Origin: Bacilli bacterium
GTDB taxonomy: Bacteria; Bacillota_I; Bacilli_A; ML615J-28; CAG-698
Direction: 5' to 3'
Length of the DNA: 12,411 nt
Assembly: GCA_028691905.1 (NCBI GenBank)
Contig: JAQUYJ010000019.1
Coordinates: forward strand, 1-12,411
The notes under the pieces were generated by a model. It saw only the letters and a list, made by a program, of their open reading frames with translations, was not told the DNA's origin and did not search any database. The position numbers and the translations under genes are program-made. This document shows positions 6,449-12,411 of the stretch, piece by piece; position 1 is the stretch's first letter; each line of letters opens with the position of its first letter.

Positions 6449-7279
6449 ATGCCTGTAAAATTTTATAAACCTACAACCAATGGCCGTCGCAATATGTCAC
6501 GCTTGGTGGATACCGGAATTACAACAGATACCCCGGAAAAAAGTTTATTAGTCGCCTTAAACAAACAGGGTGGACGAAATAACCAGGGACGTATTACCGT
6601 GCGCCATCAAGGTGGAGGAAGCAAAAGGAAATACCGTATTATCGATTTTAAACGGGACAAGGATACCATTCCAGCTGTTGTGAAAACAATTGAATACGAT
6701 CCAAACCGCAGTGCCAATATCGCTTTGGTAGTTTATGCTGATGGCGAAAAACGTTATATCATTGCTCCAAAAGGAATTACTGTCGGTACAAAAATTGTAT
6801 CCGGTGTTGATGCTGATATCAAAGTGGGGAATTGCCTTCCTTTGGAAAAAATTCCTGTTGGAACAACTATTCACAATATTGAAATGCATCCCGGTGCCGG
6901 AGCACAGTTAATCCGAAGTGCCGGAGCATCTGCTCAGATATTGGGTCGGGAAGACAAATACATTTTAATCCGTTTAATGAGCGGAGAAGTTAGAAAAATA
7001 TTAAGCGTATGCCGCGCAACAATTGGTGAAGTTGGTAATGCTGATTACATGAATGTTACCATCGGTAAAGCAGGACGTACACGTCATATGGGTATTCGCC
7101 CAACTGTCCGTGGTTCTGTCATGAATCCAAATGATCACCCCCATGGTGGTGGTGAAGGAAAAGCTCCTGTTGGAAGAAAAGCACCGATGACCCCTTGGGG
7201 TAAAATTGCTCTTGGAGCAAAAACACGTAATCGTAAGAAAAAATCGACTGAACTTATTGTTCGTCGCCGTAACGGATAA
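6449..7279 (+). CDS. rplB: 50S ribosomal protein L2 (uL2)
   Basis: 276 residues, full length. It is among the most conserved ribosomal proteins and is easily recognised: GRNNQGRITVRHQGGG (42-57), HPGAGAQLIRSAG (147-159), the GKAGRTRHMGIRPTVRG region (206-222) and NPNDHPHGGGEGKAP (226-240). H230 corresponds to the conserved His (E. coli His229) implicated in 50S function near the peptidyl transferase centre. L2 bridges the subunits and is needed for subunit association. It starts 10 nt after rplW, with an AGGAGG site that overlaps the rplW stop. Confidence 0.98.
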   Translation: MPVKFYKPTTNGRRNMSRLVDTGITTDTPEKSLLVALNKQGGRNNQGRITVRHQGGGSKRKYRIIDFKRDKDTIPAVVKTIEYDPNRSANIALVVYADGEKRYIIAPKGITVGTKIVSGVDADIKVGNCLPLEKIPVGTTIHNIEMHPGAGAQLIRSAGASAQILGREDKYILIRLMSGEVRKILSVCRATIGEVGNADYMNVTIGKAGRTRHMGIRPTVRGSVMNPNDHPHGGGEGKAPVGRKAPMTPWGKIALGAKTRNRKKKSTELIVRRRNG

Positions 7280-7294
7280 TTAGAGGAGGTAATT

Positions 7295-7585
7295 ATGGCT
7301 CGTTCATTGAAAAAAGGACCATTTTGTGATGATCATTTAATGAAAAAAGTAGAAGTTGCTCAAGCAGCAAACAGCAAAAAAGTAATCCAAACTTGGTCAA
7401 GAAGATCAACAGTCTTTCCAGAATTTATCGGACTTACAATCGCTGTATATAACGGAAAAGAACATGTCCCTGTTTATGTAACAGAAGATATGGTAGGACA
7501 TAAACTTGGTGAATTTGCACCGACAAGAACTTACCGTGGACATGGAAAAGATAAAAAAGTTGCAACTGCAACAGCAAAGAAGTAG
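7295..7585 (+). CDS. rpsS: 30S ribosomal protein S19 (uS19)
   Basis: 96 residues; the family is usually 91-93, so the Lys/Ala-rich tail (KDKKVATATAKK) is slightly long. The N-terminal MARSLKKGPF and the central TWSRRSTVFPEFIGLTIAVYNGKEHVPV segment are canonical; the family signature continues to HKLGEFAPTRTYRGH. S19 sits in the 30S head, pairs with S13 and contributes to the intersubunit bridge and A-site tRNA environment. The ribosome site is AGAGGAGG, 7 nt before the ATG. The stop is embedded in TAGGAGG, the rplV ribosome site. Confidence 0.98.
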   Translation: MARSLKKGPFCDDHLMKKVEVAQAANSKKVIQTWSRRSTVFPEFIGLTIAVYNGKEHVPVYVTEDMVGHKLGEFAPTRTYRGHGKDKKVATATAKK

Positions 7586-7596
7586 GAGGCAAATAA

Positions 7597-7932
7597 ATGG
7601 AAGTTAAAGCAGTAGCTAAGACAGTAAGAATTGCTCCTAGGAAAGTGCGTTTGGTTGTCGATCTTATTCGTGGCAAAAAAGTCGGTGAAGCATTATCCAT
7701 CCTTCGTTTGACTCCAAAAGGATCAAGCATGGTTGTTGAAAAGGTCGTACGGTCTGCAGTGGCAAATGCTGTCAACAATAATAAAATGGATCAAAAACTA
7801 TTATATGTAAAGAAAGCTTTCGTTGACGAAGGCGTTACAATGAAAAGATACTTGCCACGTGCCAAAGGCAGTGCAAATTCACTTCTAAAAAGAACAAGTC
7901 ACATTACGATTGTTCTGGAAGAAAAAGAGTAG
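7597..7932 (+). CDS. rplV: 50S ribosomal protein L22 (uL22)
   Basis: 111 residues. The core motifs are RIAPRKVRLVVDLIRGKKVGEAL (split over residues 11-33), the ANAVNNNKMD segment (56-65) and the tunnel hairpin at about 80-100 ending KRTSHITIVL. The long beta-hairpin of L22 lines the exit tunnel opposite L4; deletions in it give macrolide resistance elsewhere. Here the hairpin has the usual length, though its tip (RAKGSANSLLKRT) differs from the commoner R-A-x-G-R-A-x-x-I-x-K-R-T form. TAGGAGG links its stop to the rpsC ribosome site. Confidence 0.97.
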   Translation: MEVKAVAKTVRIAPRKVRLVVDLIRGKKVGEALSILRLTPKGSSMVVEKVVRSAVANAVNNNKMDQKLLYVKKAFVDEGVTMKRYLPRAKGSANSLLKRTSHITIVLEEKE

Positions 7933-7944
7933 GAGGAACCATAG

Positions 7945-8592
7945 ATGGGACAAAAAGTTAATCCAATCGGAATGCGATTGGGAATTATACGCGATTGGGA
8001 TTCAAAATGGTATGCCAGCAAAGCTGAAGTTCCTGCTCTTTTACACGAAGATTTAAAAATCCGTCAGGAAGTACAGGCCTATTACAAAAAAGCACAAGTA
8101 TCCCGTATTGAAATTGAAAGAGTAAAAACAAAAGTGGTTCTAACAGTTCATACTGCCAAACCGGGTGTGGTTATTGGCCGTGAAGGATCTGTGAAAGCCC
8201 AATTGGTTGATAAATTACAAAAAATGACTGGTAAAACAGTATTCTTAAACGTTGTTGAAATTAAAAATCCTGATTTGGATGCAGCTTTGGTTGCCCGTAA
8301 AATCGCTGATGATTTGGAAAACCGTGCTTCTTTCCGTCGTGCACAGAAAAAAGCAATTCAAATGTCAATGAAAGCAGGAGCAAAAGGAATTAAAACATTG
8401 ATTTCAGGACGTTTGGGCGGAGCCGAAATGGCCCGTAGCGAAGGATACTCCGAAGGTACAGTTCCACTACACACTTTAAGAGCCGATATTGATTATGCAA
8501 TCGCAGAAGCTCAAACTACTTATGGTAAACTTGGAGTGAAAGTATGGATTTGTAAAGGAGAAGTTCTGCCAGCAAAAAAGGAGGCTAAATAA
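7945..8592 (+). CDS. rpsC: 30S ribosomal protein S3 (uS3)
   Basis: 215 residues. The start MGQKVNPIGMRLG is canonical. A type II KH domain follows with its GxxG loop GREG at residues 78-81. The basic patch RRAQK at 131-135 aligns with E. coli R131, R132 and K135, which line the mRNA entry tunnel and contribute to the ribosome's helicase activity. The C-terminal domain shows GRLGGAEMARSE (155-166), the signature for S3. S3 also interacts with S10 and S14 in the head. The last codons include AAGGAGG (8578-8584), the ribosome site of rplP, which begins 2 nt after the stop. Confidence 0.98.
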   Translation: MGQKVNPIGMRLGIIRDWDSKWYASKAEVPALLHEDLKIRQEVQAYYKKAQVSRIEIERVKTKVVLTVHTAKPGVVIGREGSVKAQLVDKLQKMTGKTVFLNVVEIKNPDLDAALVARKIADDLENRASFRRAQKKAIQMSMKAGAKGIKTLISGRLGGAEMARSEGYSEGTVPLHTLRADIDYAIAEAQTTYGKLGVKVWICKGEVLPAKKEAK

Positions 8593-8594
8593 TT

Positions 8595-9014
8595 ATGTTG
8601 ATGCCTAAAAGAACAAGTTACCGTAAACCTCATCGCGTAAGCTATGAAGGAAAAGCAAAAGGTGCAAAAGCGGTTGATTTTGGTGAATTTGGATTACAGG
8701 CACTGGAAGGTGCATGGATTACTGCCCAACAAATCGAAGCTGCCCGTATTGCAATGACACGTTATATGAAACGTTTAGGAAAAGTATGGATTAGAGTATT
8801 CCCCCACATGGGTATTTCCAGAAAACCTCTGGAAGTCCGTATGGGTGGTGGAAAAGGTAATCCGGATCATTTCGTAGCCGTTGTGAAAAAGGGAACCGTT
8901 ATGTTTGAAATTGGAGAAGTAGATGAAGCTATTGCAAGAGAAGCTCTTCGCTTAGCTGCTTCAAAATTACCAGTTCTGACAAAAATAGTGACAAAGGAAG
9001 TTAGTGGTGAGTAA
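8595..9014 (+). CDS. rplP: 50S ribosomal protein L16 (uL16)
   Basis: 139 residues. The N-terminus MLMPKRTSYRKPHR is the canonical form, so the start is the ATG at 8595 rather than the Met two codons later; spacing to the AAGGAGG in the rpsC end is 10 nt, against 16 for the later ATG. Motifs include GEFGLQALEGAWITAQQIEA and GGGKGNPDHFVAVVKKG. L16 contacts the A-site tRNA elbow and organises the peptidyl transferase region; it is needed late in 50S assembly. Its TAA stop lies one base before the preferred start of rpmC. Confidence 0.97.
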   Translation: MLMPKRTSYRKPHRVSYEGKAKGAKAVDFGEFGLQALEGAWITAQQIEAARIAMTRYMKRLGKVWIRVFPHMGISRKPLEVRMGGGKGNPDHFVAVVKKGTVMFEIGEVDEAIAREALRLAASKLPVLTKIVTKEVSGE

Positions 9015-9015
9015 T

Positions 9016-9258
9016 ATGCCTAAGAAAAAAGTGGAAGAAGTTAAAGTAATCAATAAAGAATCGGAAGCCGATAAAATTAGAAAAATGGATGCTGCCACTA
9101 TTGAAAAAACCATTTTAGAACTAAAACAGGAGTTGTTTAATCTGCGTTTCCAAGCAGCAGTTGGGAAACTGGAAAACACTGCTCAAATCAACAAAAACAA
9201 GAAGCAGATTGCACGTATGAAGACCATTCTTACAGAACGTGCCAATGCGCTTAAGTAG
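9016..9258 (+). CDS. rpmC: 50S ribosomal protein L29 (uL29) with N-terminal extension
   Basis: 80 residues from the ATG at 9016; typical L29 is 60-70. The core begins near KIRKMDAATIEK and includes ELKQELFNLRFQAAVGKLEN, the diagnostic L29 segment, forming two antiparallel helices at the tunnel exit next to L23. About 18-20 residues precede the core and are rich in Lys, Glu and Val. The start is uncertain: GTG at 9004 or 9007 is in frame and has AAAGGA (8993-8998) upstream, while the ATG at 9016 is preceded by GGTGA (9006-9010), which also matches the anti-Shine-Dalgarno. Both give nearly the same protein (80-84 residues) and overlap or abut rplP. Confidence 0.93.
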   Translation: MPKKKVEEVKVINKESEADKIRKMDAATIEKTILELKQELFNLRFQAAVGKLENTAQINKNKKQIARMKTILTERANALK

Positions 9259-9272
9259 AAGTGGAGGGTTTT

Positions 9273-9533
9273 ATGGAAAGAAATAATCGAAAAGTTTATC
9301 TTGGAACTGTTACTTCCGCTAAGGGAGATAAAACCATCCAAGTATCTATTACAACATATCGCCGTCATGCGTTATATGGAAAACGGGTACTGTATACTAA
9401 AAAGTATGCTGTCCATGATGAAAACAATCTTGCCGGCGTAGGTGATACAGTGAAAATAATGGAAACCAGACCATTATCCAAAACAAAACGATTCCGTTTG
9501 TTAGAAATCGTTACAAAAGCAGTAAGCATCTAA
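9273..9533 (+). CDS. rpsQ: 30S ribosomal protein S17 (uS17)
   Basis: 86 residues from the ATG at 9273. The GTG at 9261 in the same frame was rejected because GGAGGG (9263-9268) downstream of it is the ribosome site. The start MERNNRKVYLGTV and the C-terminal signature GDTVKIMETRPLSKTKRFRL are characteristic; the OB-fold protein binds 16S rRNA early in 30S body assembly. In E. coli this gene ends the S10 operon, but here rplN follows after 13 nt without a promoter or terminator, so the S10 and spc units are fused. Confidence 0.97.
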   Translation: MERNNRKVYLGTVTSAKGDKTIQVSITTYRRHALYGKRVLYTKKYAVHDENNLAGVGDTVKIMETRPLSKTKRFRLLEIVTKAVSI

Positions 9534-9546
9534 GGAGGAATTAATA

Positions 9547-9915
9547 ATGATACAACAAGAATCAAGATTATTAATCGCCGATAACTCAGGTGCTAAAGAA
9601 ATTTTAACGATTAAAGTTTTGGGTGGCACCAGACGCAAATATGCTAATATTGGCGATATTATTGTAGCAACTGTGAAAGCATCCACTCCCGGTGGACAAG
9701 TTAAAAAGGGCGATATTGTGAAAGCAGTAATCGTTCGTACCAAAAGTGGCATGAGAAGAAGCGATGGCTCCTATATCAAATTTGATGATAACGCAGCAGT
9801 CATCATTCGTGATGACAAGACTCCAAAAGGAACGCGTATTTTTGGACCGGTTGCCAGAGAACTTCGTGAAAAAGATTTCATGAAAATCGTTTCTCTTGCT
9901 CCGGAAGTGTTGTAG
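9547..9915 (+). CDS. rplN: 50S ribosomal protein L14 (uL14)
   Basis: 122 residues, exactly the usual length. The start MIQQESRLLIADNSGAKE is canonical, and the family signature appears around GGTRRKYANIGDIIVATVK. RIFGPVARELRE near the C-terminus is invariant in the family. L14 forms an intersubunit bridge with 16S rRNA helix 14 and is the site where the silencing factor RsfS binds in bacteria. The ribosome site is AAGGAGG, 9 nt before the ATG. Confidence 0.98.
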   Translation: MIQQESRLLIADNSGAKEILTIKVLGGTRRKYANIGDIIVATVKASTPGGQVKKGDIVKAVIVRTKSGMRRSDGSYIKFDDNAAVIIRDDKTPKGTRIFGPVARELREKDFMKIVSLAPEVL

Positions 9916-9929
9916 AAGGAGGAACAATC

Positions 9930-10241
9930 ATGAATGTGAAAAAAGGAGACAATGTTATCGTTATCAGTGGTAACGATAAAGGAAAAACTGGAAAAGTATT
10001 AAAAGTATTGGTGAAGGATAACCGTGTTGTAGTGGAAGGTGTTAATATCATCAGCCGCCACACCAAACCATCCAATGCCAATCCTGATGGTGGAATTGTG
10101 AAAAAAGAAGCTCCAATCCATGCATCCAATGTTCAATTGGTCGATCCAAAAACGAATGAAAGAACTCGTATTGGAAAAAAATTAGAAAATGGAAAGAAAG
10201 TTCGATTTGCTAAAAAATCCGGAACTGTCTTGGAAAAGTAG
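9930..10241 (+). CDS. rplX: 50S ribosomal protein L24 (uL24)
   Basis: 103 residues, usual length. A KOW motif is at the N-terminus (KKGDNVIVISGNDKGKTGKV, about residues 4-23), followed by GVNIISRHTKPS and the PIHASNVQLVDP segment typical of bacterial L24. It is one of the two assembly-initiating proteins of the 50S subunit and lies at the tunnel exit. The AAGGAGG site is 9 nt upstream. The stop codon is the beginning of TAGGAGG, the ribosome site of rplE. Confidence 0.97.
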   Translation: MNVKKGDNVIVISGNDKGKTGKVLKVLVKDNRVVVEGVNIISRHTKPSNANPDGGIVKKEAPIHASNVQLVDPKTNERTRIGKKLENGKKVRFAKKSGTVLEK

Positions 10242-10251
10242 GAGGTAAGGT

Positions 10252-10791
10252 ATGAATCGGGTAAAAGAAAACTATATCCAAAATGTGAAACCTGCATTAA
10301 TTAAGTCATTTCAATACACATCACCGATGCAAGCTCCTCGCTTAGAAAAGATCGTTGTGAATATTGGAGTGGGAGATGCCATTCAAAATGCGAAAGCATT
10401 GGATGCTTCCGTAGAAGATTTGACTCAGATTACCGGTCAAAAACCAGTCATTACAAAAGCCAAAAAATCAATTGCCAACTTTAAATTACGTCAAGGCGTT
10501 GCAATTGGTTGTAAAGTAACACTACGTGGTGAAAGAATGTATGAATTCTTTGACAAGTTAGTATCTGTTGCACTTCCTCGAGTACGTGATTTCCGGGGAT
10601 TATCAAAGGATGCCTTTGATGGTCGTGGAAATTATACTTTGGGAGTAAAAGAACAATTAATATTCCCTGAAATCAATTACGACAAAGTATTGAAAATCAG
10701 AGGAATGGACATTGTCATTGTTACTACTGCGAATACCGATAAAGAAGGATTTGAATTATTAAGTCTTCTCGGTGTTCCATTCAGAAAGTAG
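10252..10791 (+). CDS. rplE: 50S ribosomal protein L5 (uL5)
   Basis: 179 residues, normal length. The start (MNRVKENY) and the segment LEKIVVNIGVGDA (residues 31-43) match the family signature; LTQITGQKPVITKAKKSIANF (split over 62-82) and the region around DFRGL and GNYTLGVKEQLIFPE are diagnostic. L5 binds 5S rRNA with L18 and helps form the central protuberance; it also contacts P-site tRNA and S13 in a bridge. The TAG stop is followed within 2 nt by AGGAGG for rpsZ. Confidence 0.98.
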   Translation: MNRVKENYIQNVKPALIKSFQYTSPMQAPRLEKIVVNIGVGDAIQNAKALDASVEDLTQITGQKPVITKAKKSIANFKLRQGVAIGCKVTLRGERMYEFFDKLVSVALPRVRDFRGLSKDAFDGRGNYTLGVKEQLIFPEINYDKVLKIRGMDIVIVTTANTDKEGFELLSLLGVPFRK

Positions 10792-10802
10792 AGGAGGGCA
10801 TT

Positions 10803-10988
10803 ATGGCTAAAACATCATTAAAAATCAGAAACAAACTTAAACAAAAATTCAGTGTTCGGGAGTACACACGCTGTGAACGCTGTGGAAGACCACACTCTGT
10901 ATATCGAAAATTCAAATTATGCCGATTATGTTTTAGAGAATTAGCGCACAAAGGACAAATCCCTGGCGTTACTAAATCTAGTTGGTAA
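10803..10988 (+). CDS. rpsZ: 30S ribosomal protein S14, zinc-ribbon type (uS14)
   Basis: 61 residues, the short zinc-binding form (also called rpsN type Z). Cysteines C24/C27 (CERC) and C40/C43 (CRLC) form the zinc ribbon. The ending GQIPGVTKSSW is canonical. The residue count and Cys pattern separate it from the 89-residue, Cys-free paralogue that some Firmicutes carry elsewhere and use under zinc limitation. S14 is a 30S head protein contacting S3, S10 and S19. The ribosome site is GAGGAGG, 6 nt before the ATG. Confidence 0.98.
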   Translation: MAKTSLKIRNKLKQKFSVREYTRCERCGRPHSVYRKFKLCRLCFRELAHKGQIPGVTKSSW

Positions 10989-11012
10989 GTATTATTGGAA
11001 GGAGGCCATATT

Positions 11013-11411
11013 ATGGTAATGACTGATCCAATTGCGGATTTACTAACTCGCATACGAAATGCCAATCAGGTAAAAAGTGCAGTAGTAGAAGTTCCTGCAT
11101 CAAAAATCAAGTTAGAAATATTAAAAGTTTTTAAAAACGAAGGTTACATTACTGATTTCGAATTCGTCGAAGACGGAAAACAGGGAAACATTAAAGTAAC
11201 ACTAAAATACACAAGTAAAAAAGAACGCGTAATAAAAGGAATTACTCGCATATCAAAACCTGGATTGCGTGTATACGCTAAATCTTCAGAAATGCCTAAA
11301 GTACTTAACGGCTTAGGTGTTGCTGTGGTATCTACTTCAAATGGTGTGATGACGGATAAGGAAGCTCGCAAAAATCAATTAGGCGGCGAAGTCCTCGCAT
11401 ATATTTGGTAG
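11013..11411 (+). CDS. rpsH: 30S ribosomal protein S8 (uS8)
   Basis: 132 residues from the ATG at 11013. An upstream TTG (10995) in frame was rejected since AAGGAGG (10999-11005) lies inside it. The ATG at 11013 has 7 nt spacing; the later ATG (11019), which would give the commoner MTDPIADLL start, has 13. Motifs: MTDPIADLLTRIRNA near the start, RVYAKSSEMPKVLNGLGVAVVSTSNGVMTDKEA and the ending GGEVLAYIW, the classic S8 C-terminus. S8 binds the central domain of 16S rRNA and in E. coli represses the spc operon; no equivalent target structure is apparent here. Confidence 0.97.
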   Translation: MVMTDPIADLLTRIRNANQVKSAVVEVPASKIKLEILKVFKNEGYITDFEFVEDGKQGNIKVTLKYTSKKERVIKGITRISKPGLRVYAKSSEMPKVLNGLGVAVVSTSNGVMTDKEARKNQLGGEVLAYIW

Positions 11412-11429
11412 GGATAGGAGGAAATTGAT

Positions 11430-11969
11430 ATGTCACGTGTCGGAAAAAAAGTTATTCATTTAGAAAAAGAAGTAAAGGTTCAGATTGGAGAAAACAACTT
11501 CGTTGAAGTGGAAGGACCAAAAGGTAAATTGGATTTTACTTTCAGTCCGAAAATGAAAATTGAAGTAAAAGAAACTAATTTAACCGTTACCAGACCGGAT
11601 GATAGCATTGAAAACAGAGCTCTTCACGGAACGACTAGAGCAGTTTTAAACAATATGGTCCACGGTGTTACCAAGGGATTTACAAAAACTTTGGTAATCG
11701 AAGGGGTTGGATACAAGGCAAGTTTAAAAGGAGAAGTATTGGTTCTTGCAGCCGGATACTCCCATTTGGTAGAAATGCCTATTCCAAGCGGATTAGCAGT
11801 AAAATTAACTTCACCAACAGAATTGACTGTTGAGGGAATGGATCGTCAAAAAGTCGGTCAATTTGCTGCAGAAATACGTGCCGTCCGTAAACCGGAACCA
11901 TACAAAGGAAAAGGAATCCGTTATAAAACTGAAATTATTCGCCGTAAAGAGGGCAAGAAAGCTAAGTAG
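11430..11969 (+). CDS. rplF: 50S ribosomal protein L6 (uL6)
   Basis: 179 residues, normal length. The protein has the usual two homologous domains; diagnostic pieces are VEGPKGKLDFTFSP, ALHGTTRAVLNNMVHGVTKGF, the GVGYKAS segment and, near the C-terminus, KPEPYKGKGIRY, the L6 signature. It sits at the base of the L7/L12 stalk close to the sarcin-ricin loop, next to the factor-binding site. The ribosome site is AGGAGG, 8 nt before the ATG. It follows rpsH by 18 nt. Confidence 0.98.
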   Translation: MSRVGKKVIHLEKEVKVQIGENNFVEVEGPKGKLDFTFSPKMKIEVKETNLTVTRPDDSIENRALHGTTRAVLNNMVHGVTKGFTKTLVIEGVGYKASLKGEVLVLAAGYSHLVEMPIPSGLAVKLTSPTELTVEGMDRQKVGQFAAEIRAVRKPEPYKGKGIRYKTEIIRRKEGKKAK

Positions 11970-11986
11970 AAAGGAGACGAAAACAA

Positions 11987-12349
11987 GTGATTACAAAAAT
12001 ATCGCGCAACGAATCACGTCAAATTCGTCATTTACGTATTCGTAAGAATATTAAAGGTAGTGAATTTATTCCCCGCTTAAATGTTTTTCGTTCCAATAAA
12101 AACATTTTTGCCCAAATCATCGATGATGTAAAAGGTGTTACGCTTGTCAGTGCATCTACAATTGATAAAGAATGTAAATTAGAAAACGGTGGCAATGTTG
12201 CAGCTGCAAAAGCAGTCGGAACATTAATCGCCAAAAGAGCATTAGAAAAAAATATTGAGAAAGTTGTCTTCGACCGTGGTGGTTATTTATACCACGGCAG
12301 AGTAAAAGCATTAGCCGATGCTGCTCGTGAAGCCGGCTTACAATTCTAG
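11987..12349 (+). CDS. rplR: 50S ribosomal protein L18 (uL18), GTG start
   Basis: 120 residues, normal length. The start is GTG at 11987, the only non-ATG start that I am confident of in the operon; AAAGGAG (11970-11976) lies 10 nt upstream and no in-frame ATG occurs nearby. Motifs: RHLRIRKNI, RLNVFRSNKNIFAQIIDD, AAKAVGTLIAKRALEKNI and the ending GRVKALADAAREAGLQF, which is canonical. L18 binds 5S rRNA together with L5. The TAG stop is embedded in TAGGAGG, the ribosome site of rpsE. Confidence 0.97.
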   Translation: MITKISRNESRQIRHLRIRKNIKGSEFIPRLNVFRSNKNIFAQIIDDVKGVTLVSASTIDKECKLENGGNVAAAKAVGTLIAKRALEKNIEKVVFDRGGYLYHGRVKALADAAREAGLQF

Positions 12350-12361
12350 GAGGAACTGTTA

Positions 12362-12411
12362 ATGCGTCAAGATAAGAAACAATCGAAAAAAGAGTTTCAA
12401 GTTGTTGAAAA
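12362..12411 (+). CDS. rpsE: 30S ribosomal protein S5 (uS5), N-terminal start only (partial)
   Basis: An ATG at 12362 lies 8 nt after AGGAGG (12348-12353) and opens a frame to the window end: 16 codons, beginning MRQDKKQSKKEFQVVE. The fragment is too short for motif proof, but position after rplR in the invariant spc order, the basic N-terminus and a following E-F-x-x-x-V-V pattern (S5 usually has an E-F-E/D-E-R-V-V stretch) fit S5. The gene continues beyond the window. Confidence 0.85.
   Translation, partial: MRQDKKQSKKEFQVVE

Noticed and set aside
9534..9546. Separate spc promoter between rpsQ and rplN, as in E. coli
   Set aside because: The gap is 13 nt and filled by the ribosome site; no -10 or -35 pair was visible at the end of rpsQ.
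11830..12045. Plus-strand open frame across the rplF/rplR junction
   Set aside because: It is a shadow of rplF and rplR in another frame, without a ribosome site or any recognisable protein.
1..12411. Mobile elements, CRISPR arrays, tRNA or rRNA genes, phage or defence genes
   Set aside because: None seen: gaps over 100 nt are limited to the S10 leader region, no repeat arrays or transposase-like frames occur, and the gene order is conserved housekeeping.

Overview
The window reads as chromosomal DNA of a low-to-moderate GC Gram-positive (Bacillota) organism. Support comes from strong AGGAGG ribosome sites before nearly every gene, TG-extended -10 promoters, a zinc-ribbon (CxxC) type S14, a fused S10-spc ribosomal protein operon, and a lipoprotein amidase with degenerate Ig-like repeats. 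That amidase type and the Hbn1/Frm2-type nitroreductase make me lean towards Erysipelotrichia or a close relative, but this is recollection, not a computed placement. The standard code fits: all Trp codons inspected are TGG and no gene is interrupted by TGA.

Left part (1-2325): the window opens in the last 43 codons of an RluA/RluD-family pseudouridine synthase. It is followed by a monocistronic FMN nitroreductase with its own promoter and a perfect hairpin terminator. A second promoter then drives an aldo/keto reductase carrying a C-terminal two-cluster Fe-S module, whose 3' end overlaps a small polytopic membrane protein of unknown function.

Middle (2326-4376): a single gene for a secreted lipoprotein with three Ig-like repeats and a zinc amidase domain (peptidoglycan hydrolase). 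It ends in a 17-bp terminator hairpin.

Right part (4366-12411): the S10-spc operon, in canonical order rpsJ, rplC, rplD, rplW, rplB, rpsS, rplV, rpsC, rplP, rpmC, rpsQ, rplN, rplX, rplE, rpsZ, rpsH, rplF, rplR, rpsE (cut by the window end). No promoter or terminator is seen inside it. The genes are 1-24 nt apart or overlap by one base. The transcript starts near 4401 with a roughly 125-nt leader that folds by eye into one long interrupted hairpin. Its 7-nt apical loop can pair with a stretch just downstream of the stem, giving a candidate pseudoknot close to the rpsJ ribosome site. This is the most interesting element in the window and probably an autoregulatory ribosomal-protein leader. The -35 box of this promoter lies inside the 3' arm of the upstream gene's terminator.

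Otherwise the region is conserved housekeeping DNA. I see no mobile element, CRISPR array, tRNA or rRNA, and no clearly new multi-gene system.
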